Counted from the stretch's first letter, positions 1 to 12,194 are shown. The stretch: DNA of 64,000 nt from Adiantum capillus-veneris (GCA_014529385.2 CM043947.1:102117311-102181310); one strand, 5' to 3'. Program-made: numbers and translations. The notes: a model not told the origin generated them from the letters alone.

Positions 1-559
1 TACCGTCAAAATACAACATAAGCTGTCTAAGAGAAGTATCAGCAAATATGGGGATCAATGTAACGAACAAGTGAGCAAAACTGCTCAAATGATACCAAAA
101 CACCCACTCTAATCCAAGAGCACTATGTGGTAATCGATGAAATGATCATCAATAATCTCCCTCGTGAAGAGATTACCACTTGTATGTCAAATGACATAAT
201 CCGGTGAGCAAACACTCTCACAATGCGATGCCAAAACACTATGGCAAAGTAGCCACTGAGTGCTACATACAATCAAAACACGATTGTAAACCATGCACAT
301 AAACACATAAACTCGCAAGAAGAATCCGGCAGAATTTCGACAATATTTGGCTATCTAACCATAATAACCATACATACCATAAACATGCTCAAAACCATGA
401 GCAAATCATACGCAAAATCCGCACTCAAGCATACATGAAGTGAGCAGCCACAACGTTATCAATTAAGGCGTGACAGATTGATGGCATCTGTTCAATCACC
501 ACTTTGATCCGCGTTGTCTCTATCTCTGGTAAGCACTGATTTGCTGGAGGCAATGACCT
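1..559. other. No gene recognised at left edge
   Basis: AT-rich sequence without a convincing coding frame. It may be the downstream part of the kinase-like fragment to its right, but I could not extend a kinase reading frame into it. Confidence 0.4.
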
Positions 560-1159
560 CTAGCCATGTTGTAGCATGTACATATGGCATAAGAACGTTT
601 CGTAGGGAAATGGCAAGTGGCACATCATGTCGCCCAAGGTGTCATTGTAGTATAGAAATATTGTGATCCAGGGGGCTTCGGTGGTAAAGCCAATGCATCT
701 TACAATGGAGAGATGAAGCGTTTGCATTCCTTGCTCTATGTGGAAGCTATCAAATTTTGCCTCACTCCCTCCCTTGTAGCATTTTCCCACGTATGTAATG
801 TGGTCTGGAAAGAAAGAGATGCCTTTGATGCTGTACAATGTGCACACACCAAAAGAGCCTGCTCCAACCCTTATACCTTCTACCAAGGTCTCGTGGGGAA
901 TGCCAATTAGATGCATGCACTTGGCATTCAAAGCCGTGCGCATGACTGTGCCGGTGTCGCTGGCATCTGATCGGCCACCCACAGCTTCTTGTGTATCTTG
1001 GGCCATCTTCAATCTCTTGGGTAAGGAGCCTTAGTCCTGATCTTTCACACGCTTCATCTTGACCTTCTGTTCCTCCCATAATTTGTCCCAGAGCTCTAAT
1101 TTTGTCATATCGTAGGCAGGAGGGATATCTTCCTTTAAATCTCTGCAACAAACTTTCAT
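560..1159 (-). pseudogene. Decayed protein-kinase-like N-lobe fragment
   Basis: One minus-strand frame shows a glycine-rich loop (GAGSFG), then a YVGK segment where the VAIK lysine would be, then a stretch resembling the alpha-C and hinge part of a kinase N-lobe (HLSIVRCIGF, then LGDMM). No HRD or DFG motif follows; the frame stops at 560. Upstream, the same frame contains an acidic and basic segment (DMTKLELWDKLWEEQ) but is cut by a stop near 1035. The frame has no ATG at its open end. I read it as a truncated, decayed copy of a plant kinase; an exon of a split gene running off the window is an alternative. Family assignment within kinases is not possible. Confidence 0.45.
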
Positions 1160-2753
1160 ATTGTTCAACACTATCCTAACTAAATGTTACACGTGTAAAA
1201 TGCAGAGCAAACAAGTAGTTTTTAAGAACTTCATCCAGATCAAACAATATATGTTAAAAATCTAAAACATTTTAGCATTTTATATTTCATCTAAGAAATG
1301 TTAACCTATATTTTTCACGGTGCACTCTTACACTAGTTCAAACAAAGCATACACTGACTTAAAGACTTAAAAAAGTTGTGCAAGATTATATTATTCAGAT
1401 TGATAAATCATTTTAACTTTAAGATGGTATGTTTACTCGTGTAAAATGCAATAAAAATAAGTCACTCCTAATAAAATTGTCCAGATCTAATAGAACATGT
1501 TAAAAATCCAAAACAATTCAAAGTTTTCCAATTTACTTCAAAAATAAAGCCTCTTGGAAGATACATGCATCGTGATGTACATATTGTCACTTTTAATATA
1601 GCTCATGTAAAACATTGAAAGTATACAAACCGGGCTAGGAAATCGCAAAGAACGTCTTGCTCTTTGAAAAGATAAAAGTGAATATATTACCATGCAAATT
1701 GTGTGCATATACTTTATTACATAGAATTTATGTGAATGTAGCATTTAAAATAGCGATGATGATTGATGAATAAAGCATTCTTTTGAATATGATTAGCTAG
1801 TATATAATTTCATAAGAACTCTTAAAATCAACAATATCAAACAATTTAAACATCTGTAAAAATTAGAACATGCCCTACAATTGATGATGTGGATGTGAGA
1901 ACACTAAAACCAAGTTTTTGGCACTAGCATTATTAGTGGTTGCTTTTCCCAAGGCAAGATTTTGTATATGTTGTTAATTTTTCAAGGGCCTTTAAAAGTG
2001 TGCGTTGGGGTCCACTTTGGTAGATCCTTGCATGGTTGACATCCACAGAGTGACTACTTGGTAGTTGCATTATGTGAGTTATTTAATCTAAAAACAAGTA
2101 CCAAAAGGGGCGCCAGACTTTTGGGCCAAAGCATCTATGTGTGGAACTTTGCCACTTTTTGTCATGAATACTTTGAGTTTTTGAAGTTCAAGTGTTAAAG
2201 TGATGAGAGTAATCAAGATGATGCTTTCATCTTGACTATTATCTAGTTTGTGCGGCTCTTCTAGTTGCTTGTCAAAATTAGGAAAATGTGGAGCTTGGAT
2301 GATTGTCTTTTAAGTGTGCATTAGAATTAGCAAAATATAATGTTGCAGCGTATGTGTTGATGGGTAATACATGTGGCATAAAACATTGCGTCCATGAGAA
2401 TTGGGAATGGTGCCTAGAGGCAGTGGACCTAGCTATTAGACTAATGCAAGTGGAAAGGATACCAAGCATCTACAAAGTAACCAATTCGTGCATGATATTG
2501 AACTTAGACTATCTCTACTTCCTTGAATTTACACCCAGTCTCTAAAAATATTCCACTTGGTGAAAAGAACATTTTTCTTTGGTAGTATTTAGTCATTAAT
2601 TCACTACAAAGGATGTGTATACAAAAAACATGTGGGTATGTGGGGATTTCCATGCAGCTACCTCACTAATAATCAAAACATTAATAATAAAAAAAGAGAA
2701 ACATAAAATAGAGATCCAAAATCCAAAACACATGTACTACAAGGAAAGGTATT
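1160..2753. other. Gene-poor AT-rich stretch
   Basis: Only short unconvincing reading frames and no recognisable motif, RNA gene or repeat boundary. Confidence 0.5.
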
Positions 2754-3499
2754 TGTTAAGATGTCAAGTTCAACATATACGACTCCTGGATGACCACCAC
2801 CAACAATCATCATCACTGGCATGCCTTGGTGGATACGCATACCTTTCCCAGTGATACTACAATTGTACATAGGAAGAGAATGGGGTCTAGGAGGGCCTCT
2901 TTATTTGGCAATTTAAGAAAGTCAAAGCTCTAGTATTAACAAAGCAATCAAAGGAGAATTTTTTATTCAAACTGGCAAAACCGCTAGTTTATTTGAATTC
3001 AAAATTTCCCCCCAAAATGAAATTTAAAATCTAACGGGCAAAACTATATCAAGTAACATATCTACGGAAAGAGCTCAACATATAGATTATAGATCTATAA
3101 TCTCCGCTCGAATTGGAGATTGTATGTAGGAGTTATGGATTATAGATCTATAATCTCCGCTTGAAAAGTGCATCCTTTGACCATTCTTACACCTCTCTTA
3201 CACACACACCATTCTTGCACACATGGCATGCACCTATTTGTCAAAAGGTTAATCACCTCCATAATCTCATGGCAAATAAAGAGGCCCTCCTAGACCTCAT
3301 CCTCTTCCTAATGCTACACCGAGCTGGTCTACCTATCTGAGTGATGACTAGTTCCCCTTTTATGTTGTATTTTTCCTTATGTTTTGTTGACCTCTTATCT
3401 TGAGATAATAAAGAAGAAGAAGCACGGTCTTTTGCCTCCATCTTGGTGTGTGTGGGTGTTTACAAGTGCTAAAGCTCTCACCTTATCTATCTCCTGACA
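2754..3499 (+). repeat. Copia-type LTR, plus orientation, split by a small transposon
   Basis: Starts TGTTAAGATG and ends TGACA directly against a tRNA-iMet-type primer binding site, so it is a 5' LTR reading to the right. Its two halves (about 2754-2869 and 3311-3499) match, in reverse complement, the LTR at 4621-4954: shared stretches include the segment around GACCTCTTATCTTGAG and the one around TTTTGCCTCCATCTTGG. Removing the 441-bp insertion leaves about 305 bp, close to the 334 bp of its partner. Confidence 0.75.
2870..3310. mobile_element. Small non-autonomous inverted-repeat transposon (MITE-like)
   Basis: 441 bp with terminal inverted repeats of about 40 bp that differ at about three positions: left end TAGGAAGAGAATGGGGTCTA, right end reading TAGGAAGAGGATGAGGTCTA on the opposite strand. 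It interrupts the copia LTR, whose uninterrupted version is at 4621-4954. No coding capacity. Inside, the 16-bp perfect palindrome ATTATAGATCTATAAT occurs twice (3086-3101 and 3139-3154), each followed by CTCCGCT. I could not settle the target duplication, so the superfamily is unassigned. Confidence 0.75.
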
Positions 3500-3511
3500 T
3501 GGTATTAGAGC
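3500..3511 (+). other. Primer binding site of the plus-strand copia element
   Basis: TGGTATTAGAGC, one base from the usual tRNA-iMet complement TGGTATCAGAGC used by most plant copia elements, immediately after the LTR terminal CA. Confidence 0.75.
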
Positions 3512-4420
3512 TCTGTTGTGTCTGAGGAGCTTGGAGAAGCAAGCATGAGCAGCTTAGGAAGCGGCTTCGATATTCTCGGGAGCCATCGTCAACGATCTCC
3601 AATTGAGGTGATTCCTTTTGGAGAGTGTGCATCTGAGGTTTCTAAATTATCTTTGGACTAAGATTGTGCAGCCAAATTTTCATTTCAGGTGCATTTTGAT
3701 CCCGTTTTGGAGATACAATGCATTTCCATGCATAAATTCTAAGATTCAGGATTCTACAAATCTGCATATTGTTGGTCCAAAAAGATTTGGTTCAGCTGCT
3801 ATGTGCACAGATACTGTTTAGCATAGAGAAATAGGTGTGTGTATGCAAATTGTGGCTACAAGTGGTAACTGACTATTTTTAGCAGGCTGCTCAGAAACTT
3901 GGTGAAGGCTTGGAAACATGTCTTCCAACAATGATGGGCTTAACCAGATTGTTAGTGAGAAGCTAGACAAGAATAACTTCCTGCTCTTGAAGTCCCACAA
4001 CCTCTACTGATGGAAGATCTTGCACTAAGAAATCCACCACCTCTCTTGCATGATTCTATCAATGCTACACCTCTATCTCCACGAAATTTGGATGATGCAT
4101 CAACCATGAGACAAATATTCAATGATTTTCCATCCTAGGTGCACGCTAACGCACGCGCCATTTCTAGATCCATCCCCCTTGCCCCTCCTACTTTATGCAC
4201 TTCAAATAAAAGAAGAGCTCTAGATCCAAAGGGAGAGGGAGGTTGAGGAAAGAAGGGCTAAGGCTGAAAGAAGGGCTGGTGTGGAGAGAAGGTTGAAGCA
4301 AGAAGAGCATGATGACCTTATTTCAAATGCAAAGATGGTTCTACTAGTGACCCAACTTGCATGGTGTACAACCGAGCAACATACACCGAGGAAGTTTCCC
4401 CCATGCATTGAAAAAAAAAG
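3512..4420 (+). pseudogene. Truncated copia internal region with a gag N-terminus remnant
   Basis: From about 3918 a plus-strand frame begins MSSNNDGL and contains KLDKNNFLLLK, which resembles the start of plant copia Gag (KLDGxNY-type motif), then hits a stop near 4006. A separate charged, coiled-coil-like segment (ERRAKAERRAGVERRLKQEE) lies at about 4230-4310. No protease, integrase or RT is found before the opposite-strand LTR begins at 4621, so the element has lost most of its body. Confidence 0.45.
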
Positions 4421-4620
4421 TTAGGAAGATACCCTACAATCAACACATTTCACGAGAATTGTTGTTCAATTTATATGTCAAACATGGCCTACATAACATC
4501 TTCAATCAAGGAGCTCCTGACTAACAATATAATTGTGACGCACTGTATTGCACAAGGACACTTATAATCAAAACACAACCATACATAAAACACGTTTATT
4601 TGCACGTGATATGAAAATAC

Positions 4621-4954
4621 TATCACGAGATAGAGAAGGAGAGAGCTTGACACACCAAGATGGAGGCAAAAGATTATACTTCTTCTTCTTTACTAACTCA
4701 AGATAAGAGGTCTACAAAACATAAGGAAAAATACAATATAAAAGGGGCACTAGTACCACAGTCTAGTGTAAACCGCTAGTGAGTGAGGTGAGTAGATAAG
4801 TGTGTCAAAACTCTTGTAGAGATAGACCAACTTGGTGTAGTACAACTATAGTATCAGTGGCAAAGATATGCATATTGACCAAGGCGCGCTAGTGATGATG
4901 ATTGTCGATGGTAGTCATCCAAGAGTTGTATATGTTGAGCTTGACATCTCAACG
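4621..4954 (-). repeat. Copia 3' LTR, minus orientation
   Basis: 334 bp, reverse complement of the LTR at 2754-3499. It lies just downstream, on the minus strand, of a copia RNase H C-terminus and of the purine tract at 4955-4970, which makes it the 3' LTR of the element extending to about 7,770. Confidence 0.7.
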
Positions 4955-4970
4955 CTCCCCCTCAAGCTCA
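4955..4970 (-). other. Polypurine tract of the minus-strand copia element
   Basis: Reads GAGCTTGAGGGGGAG on the minus strand directly before the LTR, the usual position for priming plus-strand DNA synthesis. Confidence 0.65.
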
Positions 4971-4974
4971 ACGT

Positions 4975-7380
4975 TATCTCTTGTATGCCAAGCATCACTC
5001 GAGATTGATGTAGCTTCTCCGCTCCAAGGGCCTTCATGAAGATATCGGCAACCTGTTCATCCCTCACCACGTACTCAAGGTCAATGTTGCCGCCTAAGAC
5101 CCTCTCTTTGATGAAGTGGTAGTGCACCTCAATGTGCTTTGTCCTAGCATAAAACACTAGGTTTTGTGTCAATTGTATGCAATCGGCCTTTGTAGTATAT
5201 GTACTCCAAAGTTGTGAAGTAGCAATCCTAACCATGCTACCTCACATGCCGCCAAGTGCTGCATGTAATCTACCTCTGTACTTAAAGAGAAACCATAGGT
5301 TGCTTCTTACTGCTCCATGTGATAGTAGCACCCAAGTGAAAACATGAAGCTGCTGGTAGACTTGCGATCGTGTGTACTGCCAGCCCAATCCACATATTTG
5401 TAGCCATAGAGTTGCAACTCCACATCAGCCCTATAAAAGAGTGCATAGTCCAAAGTAGCACTCACATAGTACAAGGTGTGCCTCATTGCATCCAAGCGGG
5501 GTTTCCTGGGAGACTGCATAAACCAACTCACCAATCCAACTATGTAGCTTAAGTCTAGATGTGAGATAGTTAAGTAGATCAAGATGCCTATAATCTTCCT
5601 CTATAGGGTATCATTCTCAAGTACTTGACTTGCATCATTCCCTAATTTCAAATTTTGATCAAAGGGCATTGCAATTGGCTTACAATCAATCATACCATAC
5701 TTTTTGCACATATCTAAAGCATATTGCCTTTGTGAAAGCCATACACCCTCTTCAGTGCAAATGATTTCAATGTCCAAGAAATACCGCAAGTCTCCCAAGT
5801 CTTTCATCTCAAACTCCTACATAAGCAGAGCATGTACACTCTCTACTTCAGCCACATTATCACCTCCAATGATTAATTCATCAACATATATGCATATCAC
5901 CACAATTACTTCCTCATTCTTTTGCACATATAATGAATGATCTTCATCAGACATTTCAAAGCCCAATGAAATGAGAAATTCCACAATCCTCTCATACCAA
6001 GATCTAGGTGCATGCTTCATCCCATACAAAGCTTTCTTTAACCTGCATACAAGATCACATAGTCTCATATTTGCATAACCTTGTGGCTTCTCCATATACA
6101 CAACATCCTCCAAGTCTCCATTCAAAAATACATTCTTTACCTACATTTGCTTCAACACCCATTTTAAAGAGGCAACCATTGCAACAATAAACACAAGAAC
6201 GGTATCCATCTTGGCTACGAGACTGAATGTCTCCTCATAATCAATCTCATAAGTCTATGCATAACCTTTGGCTACAAGCCTAGCCTTGTACCTGTTGACA
6301 CTGCCATCAACATTATGCTTTATTTTATAAACCCACTTACATCTAATCGCCTTTTTACCTTTTGGTAGTGACACCAATTCCCATGTTCCATTTGCATTAA
6401 GTACAACCATCTCTTCATCCATATCTTGCGGCCATTTTTCATCTTTGATAGCATCCTCAAAACATGACATAAATGTCATAAGTCAATCTCTGCACATGAT
6501 TTATTACTCTTTTGGACTTGCATGATCTAGGATCACTTCCAAGTGCCTTGTTCCCTGCTTGCATTCTTCTTGCACCTAGAGTATTCATAGAGAGAATGTC
6601 AAAATCCTCATCCAAACACTACTCAGAACCACTATTATCACCATCATCATAACTAGCACTCAAATTTAGCAACTTAAGGGAATCATCAACTTTTTCCTTC
6701 CCTTTCCTTGATACATTGGAAGAGTTAGCAAGGCTCACTTTTTCACGTAACCTGCCACTCCATGGATTCTCACCATGACCTACACTAGATGACCCTTGTA
6801 GCCCACTCAAAACTTGTGACTGCACACGTGTATTTTTTGCAGCCACATTTTCCTTGCTCACCCTCACTTCACCAGTGAGATTGTAACACTTGTACCCTTT
6901 CTGCTCGAGGCAATAGCCAATGAACACGCTTTTTTTTCTTTAGGATCAAGCTTACTTCTTAGCTCATCCGGAATATGCAAATAAGAAATACATTCAAACA
7001 CTTTAAAATTTGAAGTAGCAACAACCTCAACCCAATAACAATGAGGTATGTTATTCTCATTCATCAATGCTCTAGAATCCTTTGTAATGTGTACATGACC
7101 AATATGTTTGTGCCAAATCTCAGTGTTTGGAACAACACCTGCACCTCGCTTGCAAACACGGCAGCATTCGCCTCGGGTACATTTACATCCAAAGTAAACA
7201 TTTTTCCCACTTTCTTCCCTTGTGCAACCATCCTTCCATTCTACTTATTCTCTTTGACAAAGAGATCATTGGAGTTAAACCTGGCCTACAAACCCTGCTC
7301 AACCATTTTCCAAAAAAAAACCAGGTTCTTTATAATGTTGGATACATGTAGTAGATCAGCCAGGCACTTCACTTAACCAT
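4975..7380 (-). pseudogene. Decayed copia pol: integrase remnant, reverse transcriptase, RNase H
   Basis: Read from high to low coordinates, degenerate frames give, in copia order: a pre-integrase-like stretch (about 7,380-7,180); the end of integrase (about 7,070-6,860); the RT start containing WELVSLPKGKKAIRCKWVYK and YKARLVAKGYA (6,479-6,255); the RT core with YMEKPQGY and LKKALYGMKHAPRSWYE and the active-site region YVDEL (6,125-5,817); then MKDLGDLRYFLDIE (5,807-5,601), the connection region (5,582-5,307), and RNase H ending in VADIFMKALG (5,235-4,975). The catalytic core of integrase is missing, the frame is broken by stops and shifts, and the RT motif is YVDE rather than YVDD. Dead element. 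Confidence 0.85.
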
Positions 7381-7518
7381 CATAGACAATGGCACATTTC
7401 CCGTATGCATAATGGGACGTGCAATATCATCCCCAATTTCTACATATTGTAAAGTCTGCATTTCCTTGAACCATTCATCATGATTGGTCATGTGATTCAA
7501 TGCAGCATAATCCACATA

Positions 7519-7767
7519 TCAGACATTATCACTGGATTTTGCAACATTTGCAGACATAGTATTTAGCATGTGCTGCACCACAAATTGTTTCTCAGGCTCA
7601 TCTACATTTTTGCTAGAGGTTGCATAATTGTTTTGATGTCTCTTGTCTAGACAGTCATGTTCAAAGTGATCATGTCTACTACAACCCCAACATACTACAT
7701 TTTCGTGCTGACTTGCATTATTGAGCTGCACATTTATTCTCCAAGAGGTGGAGATTTGTGGATCCAC
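7519..7767 (-). pseudogene. Copia Gag C-terminal fragment with zinc knuckle
   Basis: 82 residues with one CX2CX4HX4C zinc knuckle (CWGCSRHDHFEHDC), the nucleocapsid motif of plant copia Gag. It precedes the pol remnant in the expected order on the minus strand. The N-terminal part of Gag and the 5' LTR are absent; the sequence becomes unrelated before the C tract at 7938. Confidence 0.7.
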
Positions 7768-7936
7768 TTGAGGTGGATTCTCTAGGGCTTCAGGGGATTG
7801 TTCTACAACTGGTGGGGTTGGTGTAAGTTCATTGTGGCTATTTTATAAAAAAATCAATTTTTAGGGTTTTTTAACACAGATCTGCTTTTTAAATAGGGAT
7901 GGTGGGTCCTTTTTCCTCAAAGAGTTACTCTCAATC

Positions 7937-7937
<1 letters not shown>

Positions 7938-7971
<34 letters not shown>
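7938..7971. repeat. Homopolymer of 34 C
   Basis: An unbroken run of 34 cytosines, between the truncated copia remnant and an unrelated decayed ORF. Its exact length is likely to be unreliable in the assembly. Confidence 0.95.
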
Positions 7972-7973
<2 letters not shown>

Positions 7974-7983
7974 GCTTCTCACT

Positions 7984-8960
7984 CTAGGAAGAATGATATG
8001 ATGAAGGGATCAAAATAGAGGTCCCCCTACCATATTCTAGTAGTCTCTTTAATCTTAAGGGCACTCCCATTTTTACAAAGAAAATCACAGCATTATCTTC
8101 GCACTTGCACCCAACAGTCTCTTCTACTACATCAAAAAGTGGTTTGAAAGAGGTATATTTCCAAGGTATATTTCCATTTTTTCCTGTAGACTTGTTACAA
8201 CAATTCCTCCAATGGCCTCTAATACAAGCACTACAAAAACATAGTAGAGTTCTTGCCTTCACTTGAGTGGGGTCTAGCCACACAAAAAAACTTGCAAATG
8301 CTATGAAATGGTCAAGTTACTTGGACAACATCGCATGCACATGCATTAGATCCTTTAGCATTTCCTTTTTTTACCAGCCCAAAATTCCATTTTGCTCCCC
8401 TTTGCCAAGCCTTGAAGGAAAAAAATTCCATGTCATTTCCACATTAGATCATTGGGAAAATATGCCAGGAAAGTAAATGGCCTTGTAGATTTGAATTGCA
8501 AAGATGCACCATTTGATCCCATGCCATGCTTCTTAAAATCAAATTTGTTCCTTAATACACTAGTCACAAAGAAGAAAACAATGCCTGACAAAACGTGTGT
8601 CATGGGACCTATCATCAAAAAGTTCAAATACATTACTTTTCCATACTATCTTTCACAAGAAGATTTAGAAATTTTCTCATGTAGGAAAATGGAGTTTTTT
8701 TCAATGTTTTTCAAACGATGCATAACATCATGAGCTTATGCTTGAGATGCACCGCATACCTAGCTAGGTACGATTGGGGGCAGAAGACTGCCGGCCCACC
8801 GACCGGGCCAGCAATCCCTTGCCCCCAATCGTACCTCACAGAAGCTCATGATGTTGAGGTAAGTCACAATGTGGGAATTATTGTGAGAATTTGTCCAAAA
8901 CTTCTTGTGTTTTGCTGCACCAATAGGGGATGCAAACCAAAATTTTGCATTGATATGCAT
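7984..8960 (-). pseudogene. Decayed transposon-type protein with GKG motif
   Basis: Reading frames on the minus strand switch several times but together resemble a widespread unnamed protein family seen in many eukaryote genomes, usually with transposons. Signals in order: a region starting KFWFASPIGAAKHKKFW (8,960-8,850); DGASLQFK-like text (GASLQFKSTRPF) near 8,540; WNFFPSRLGKGE near 8,420, matching the family pattern W-x-FFA-x-xHGKG; then a cysteine-rich end (LCFCSACIRGHWRNCC, 8,250-8,190). The family link is from memory of the motif pattern and needs a search. Stops and frameshifts show it is dead. A hairpin insertion at 8724-8855 interrupts it. Confidence 0.4.
8724..8855. repeat. Nested inverted repeat / GC-rich hairpin
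   Basis: Two nested perfect inverted repeats: an outer 14-bp pair (AACATCATGAGCTT at 8724-8737 with its complement at 8842-8855) and an inner 16-bp pair (GGTACGATTGGGGGCA at 8767-8782 with its complement at 8820-8835). Between the inner arms a further GGCCC/GGGCC pairing gives a compact GC-rich hairpin of 69 nt in otherwise AT-rich DNA. It could be a small foldback insertion or a hairpin RNA precursor. Confidence 0.75.
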
Positions 8961-9669
8961 ACAAATTCATGGAATGCACTTCATTTTTCTCTTTGTATTT
9001 CTTAGCAAAATCTACTACCAACCCAATGGTGTTTGATGGGAAACCCCTCACGTATGTGAAAGTTTGATGAAATTTTATAGTGTGGCTAGTATGTGAATCG
9101 CGTGTTGCTACTGCTAATTAGAAGCCAGGCTTAATTCCGTGACACTCTCCTCCCTCATCTTTCCCGAAGGTGGCAACATGTGCAAACATTCTCTATGCAT
9201 CGATAAGGTAGTGACAAATATATTCTTGGATGCTTCATTATTAACTAAGATCATCCTCCAAAGCTACGATAAGGTAACTATAATAACTAACTATCAATAG
9301 TGACATCTCATATAGGACAGCGGAGGAGATGACATCTAAACCCTTTGAGAAGACAATCCAATGAAAATTTACCCACATCAATGTTTTTATCCTTATAAAA
9401 CATAAAGTAATTGTTGGTTTCTTTAAGTTGCTATTTTATTCCATTGACCTGGTTATTCTTTGATGTTCATTGGTTGGAAAATGACTTGAAGGTGATACAA
9501 TGTTTTGCTCGTAGCATGGCTTAATTTTTCTAGGATTTATAGATGGGATGTATAACCTTGGTGTACATGGTGTATAATTTATGAGGATTTGCAGACTTTC
9601 ATATCACATAATATTCCATTTATAATCTCTAAGATTTTGTTGTTCAATTAGCAAAGCTAATGCATGAGT

Positions 9670-9671
<2 letters not shown>

Positions 9672-9717
<46 letters not shown>

Positions 9718-9742
9718 TTAAAAGGGGCTCTCTCTCTCTCTC
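9672..9742. repeat. (TC)n microsatellite, two blocks
   Basis: A TC run at 9672-9710 and a shorter CT run at 9728-9742, separated by ACACAAATTAAAAGGGG; the same spacer text recurs after the second block. Confidence 0.9.
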
Positions 9743-10438
9743 AAATTAAAAGGGGATCTTCGTATACAACATTGTTCATTACAAAGGAATGCGTGAAACT
9801 ATATAAAGTTCCCTTAAGAATTCTCTTTGATAATACTTTGAAGTAATTGGCCCTGAAGATGCGTGCTTACCTAACTCTTTGTTCACTAATGTGCTATGTT
9901 AGGTACTTGACATATTTGATGCACCATGTGTGTGCATTGTAGGGGGCTTTGTTAATGGTTTGGATAGGCTCTCTGGCCTATCTACTTATCATTGTTTAAA
10001 AAAGAAAAGATATATTCTATCTCTCTTAATCACTTTGTATTAATAAAAATAAAAGACTGTTTCCATTATTAATTTGAAATTGAAGCTTTAACTTACACTC
10101 AGTGCAACCTCAAGTCATTGCTACACTCAAACTTTTGTTTGCCATATCAACATAGTCTAACAAAATTCTCACAACTCTCCCCATTGCTACACTATCCCAC
10201 TCACTCTTTCCAAGATTCATTATGATATCATTCAAACCCTTTCAAGAACATATATTTAAAGATCCAAAAAACCGCAAGGTTACCACATGTACATGTAAAA
10301 GATTATATTGAGCTTGGTCTATAGATGTAGCTAGGTGAACATGAGATTGAGAGTGAGGGAAAGCAAACATCAATGAGTTTCAACCATCCAACATTCTCAT
10401 TGACTCTCCACACTCTCTTTCCCTCTCTCTAAGTAAGT

Positions 10439-10463
10439 ATGTGTGTGTGTGTGTGTGTGTGTG

Positions 10464-10495
<32 letters not shown>
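10439..10495. repeat. Compound (GT)n-(GA)n microsatellite
   Basis: A GT run to about 10465, then a GA run to 10495. Confidence 0.9.
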
Positions 10496-10936
10496 GCAAA
10501 AGAGTGCAAGCTTGTAGACCTTGTGTGATGAGAGATAGTATTGAAACTTGGTGGGTGGAACCAAACCTAATTAAATTTCACAAAACTTAAAGTTAAATGT
10601 GCTCGTAAGAAGGAAATCAGAGCGGTGCCATCATCATCTTATTGTCCCAACAAACTATAATGAAGTTGGAGACCCATGTCTTTGGAGCATAAATTTTCAT
10701 ACCAAGAAATCATTCTTTAAAAGTGATATTTCACATTTCATCATCATGATCGTACACTTACTAATGCTTTGATAATGAGTGATTATATGAGAGAGTGACA
10801 TTGAATCATGATAACCTTAATCATACTATGGTGATGGCTGAAGACTTCAAACATCAAATTAAATAGTGAAGTTGTAATAATTTACAACAATCCAAAACAC
10901 TATATCCATCAATTGCTAAAGCATGTTAACCTTTGA

Positions 10937-11040
10937 GAGATGATCTACTAAATTCACCTTTAAATTCTTGAGCCTATCTTGTCATCCGTCAGGGAGATGA
11001 TATATTGAACTCACCTTTAAATTCTTAAGCCTATCTTATC
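10937..11040. repeat. Tandem duplication, about 57-bp unit
   Basis: Two adjacent copies of a unit containing TTCACCTTTAAATTCTTGAG / CTCACCTTTAAATTCTTAAG followed by CCTATCTT, differing at several positions. Confidence 0.75.
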
Positions 11041-12194
11041 ATCTCCACTTTGCACCTAAGCAGTGATCCAATTTAGCTCCCACGCCCTTTGATATGAAAC
11101 ATGGTATAGGGACATTTGGGAAGTGTTCTCCATTATTAAGCATACACTATACCCCTTGTAGGTTTAGAAGGCTTATCTTCTTACCCAGCTTGAGTGCTCG
11201 GCTTTTATCACATTCAAGCTTGCTTTCCTCACATGTTTTACCTCCTAGCTACTTCGTGGATGCTCAATTGCCTCATCTCCATAATCCTCAAGCATCGAGA
11301 GCCATTAGTCAACCTAGAATAAAGAAGGGTTCTAAGTCAACTAAAAAATTAGAGAACCGTTTATGAGTTAAACATCCACATGGTTGTGTTTCATCAAACA
11401 CCTTGGCAAACACCAAAGTTGGTTTGTAAAGAGTATGGTTCAAGTTTTTGGTATATTTTCAACCAAAACAAATCCTCATTTTAGATAATTCCTTATTGAT
11501 GTGAAAATCATTTATCTTTGTTTGAAAAAATACTTTAGGATTGATAAAGTCCATATATTTGTTACAAAACAAAATGTGAACAAATCTCCCATGCATCCTA
11601 ATATTGCTTTCAAAATGTAGCAACCCATTATATCTTGTAGGATGAATCCCAAACTCCGAGCGAACCACTCCGAGCTAACACAAAATCGAGCAATTTTCAG
11701 CAAAGCACCTTGATTATAACCACGTTGTATAATTGATGCAATTTAGGATTAAGTAAGAAAGCATCATCTCTATCATCTATTTCTATGCCTCCATGTTCAT
11801 CTATGCATCTTCTCCATCATCTATTTTTATAGCATCCAAACTTCACGTGTGCTTCCAAAACGTCAATGGATGCCAAGATGTATGGTATGCAAGGGCCATA
11901 AGATGTTCTTTCAAAAAGAAAACTTGATCTCAAACATTCTACATTCCAACATCAGAGGACCAAGGATAGTGATATTCCTACACTCCCTTGCCCAGATGTT
12001 TATCTTATACTCCCTTGCCCAGTGCCTAGAAGTCATATGGTCTATTGCAAAAGCGGCAATGATGATGAGGAGGCGACATGAGTGGTAGTCTCCTTGACAG
12101 CGGCCTTAGCACCGGCAGTGACCTTCATCTTGGTTGGGACGACAACATGCTGGAACAGAGATAGTAATGGCAGCAAGGATGAGACGAGGAGGGT

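Noticed and set aside
8433-8733. Plus-strand ORF opposite the decayed transposon-type protein
   Set aside because: Antisense shadow; the recognisable motifs are on the minus strand.
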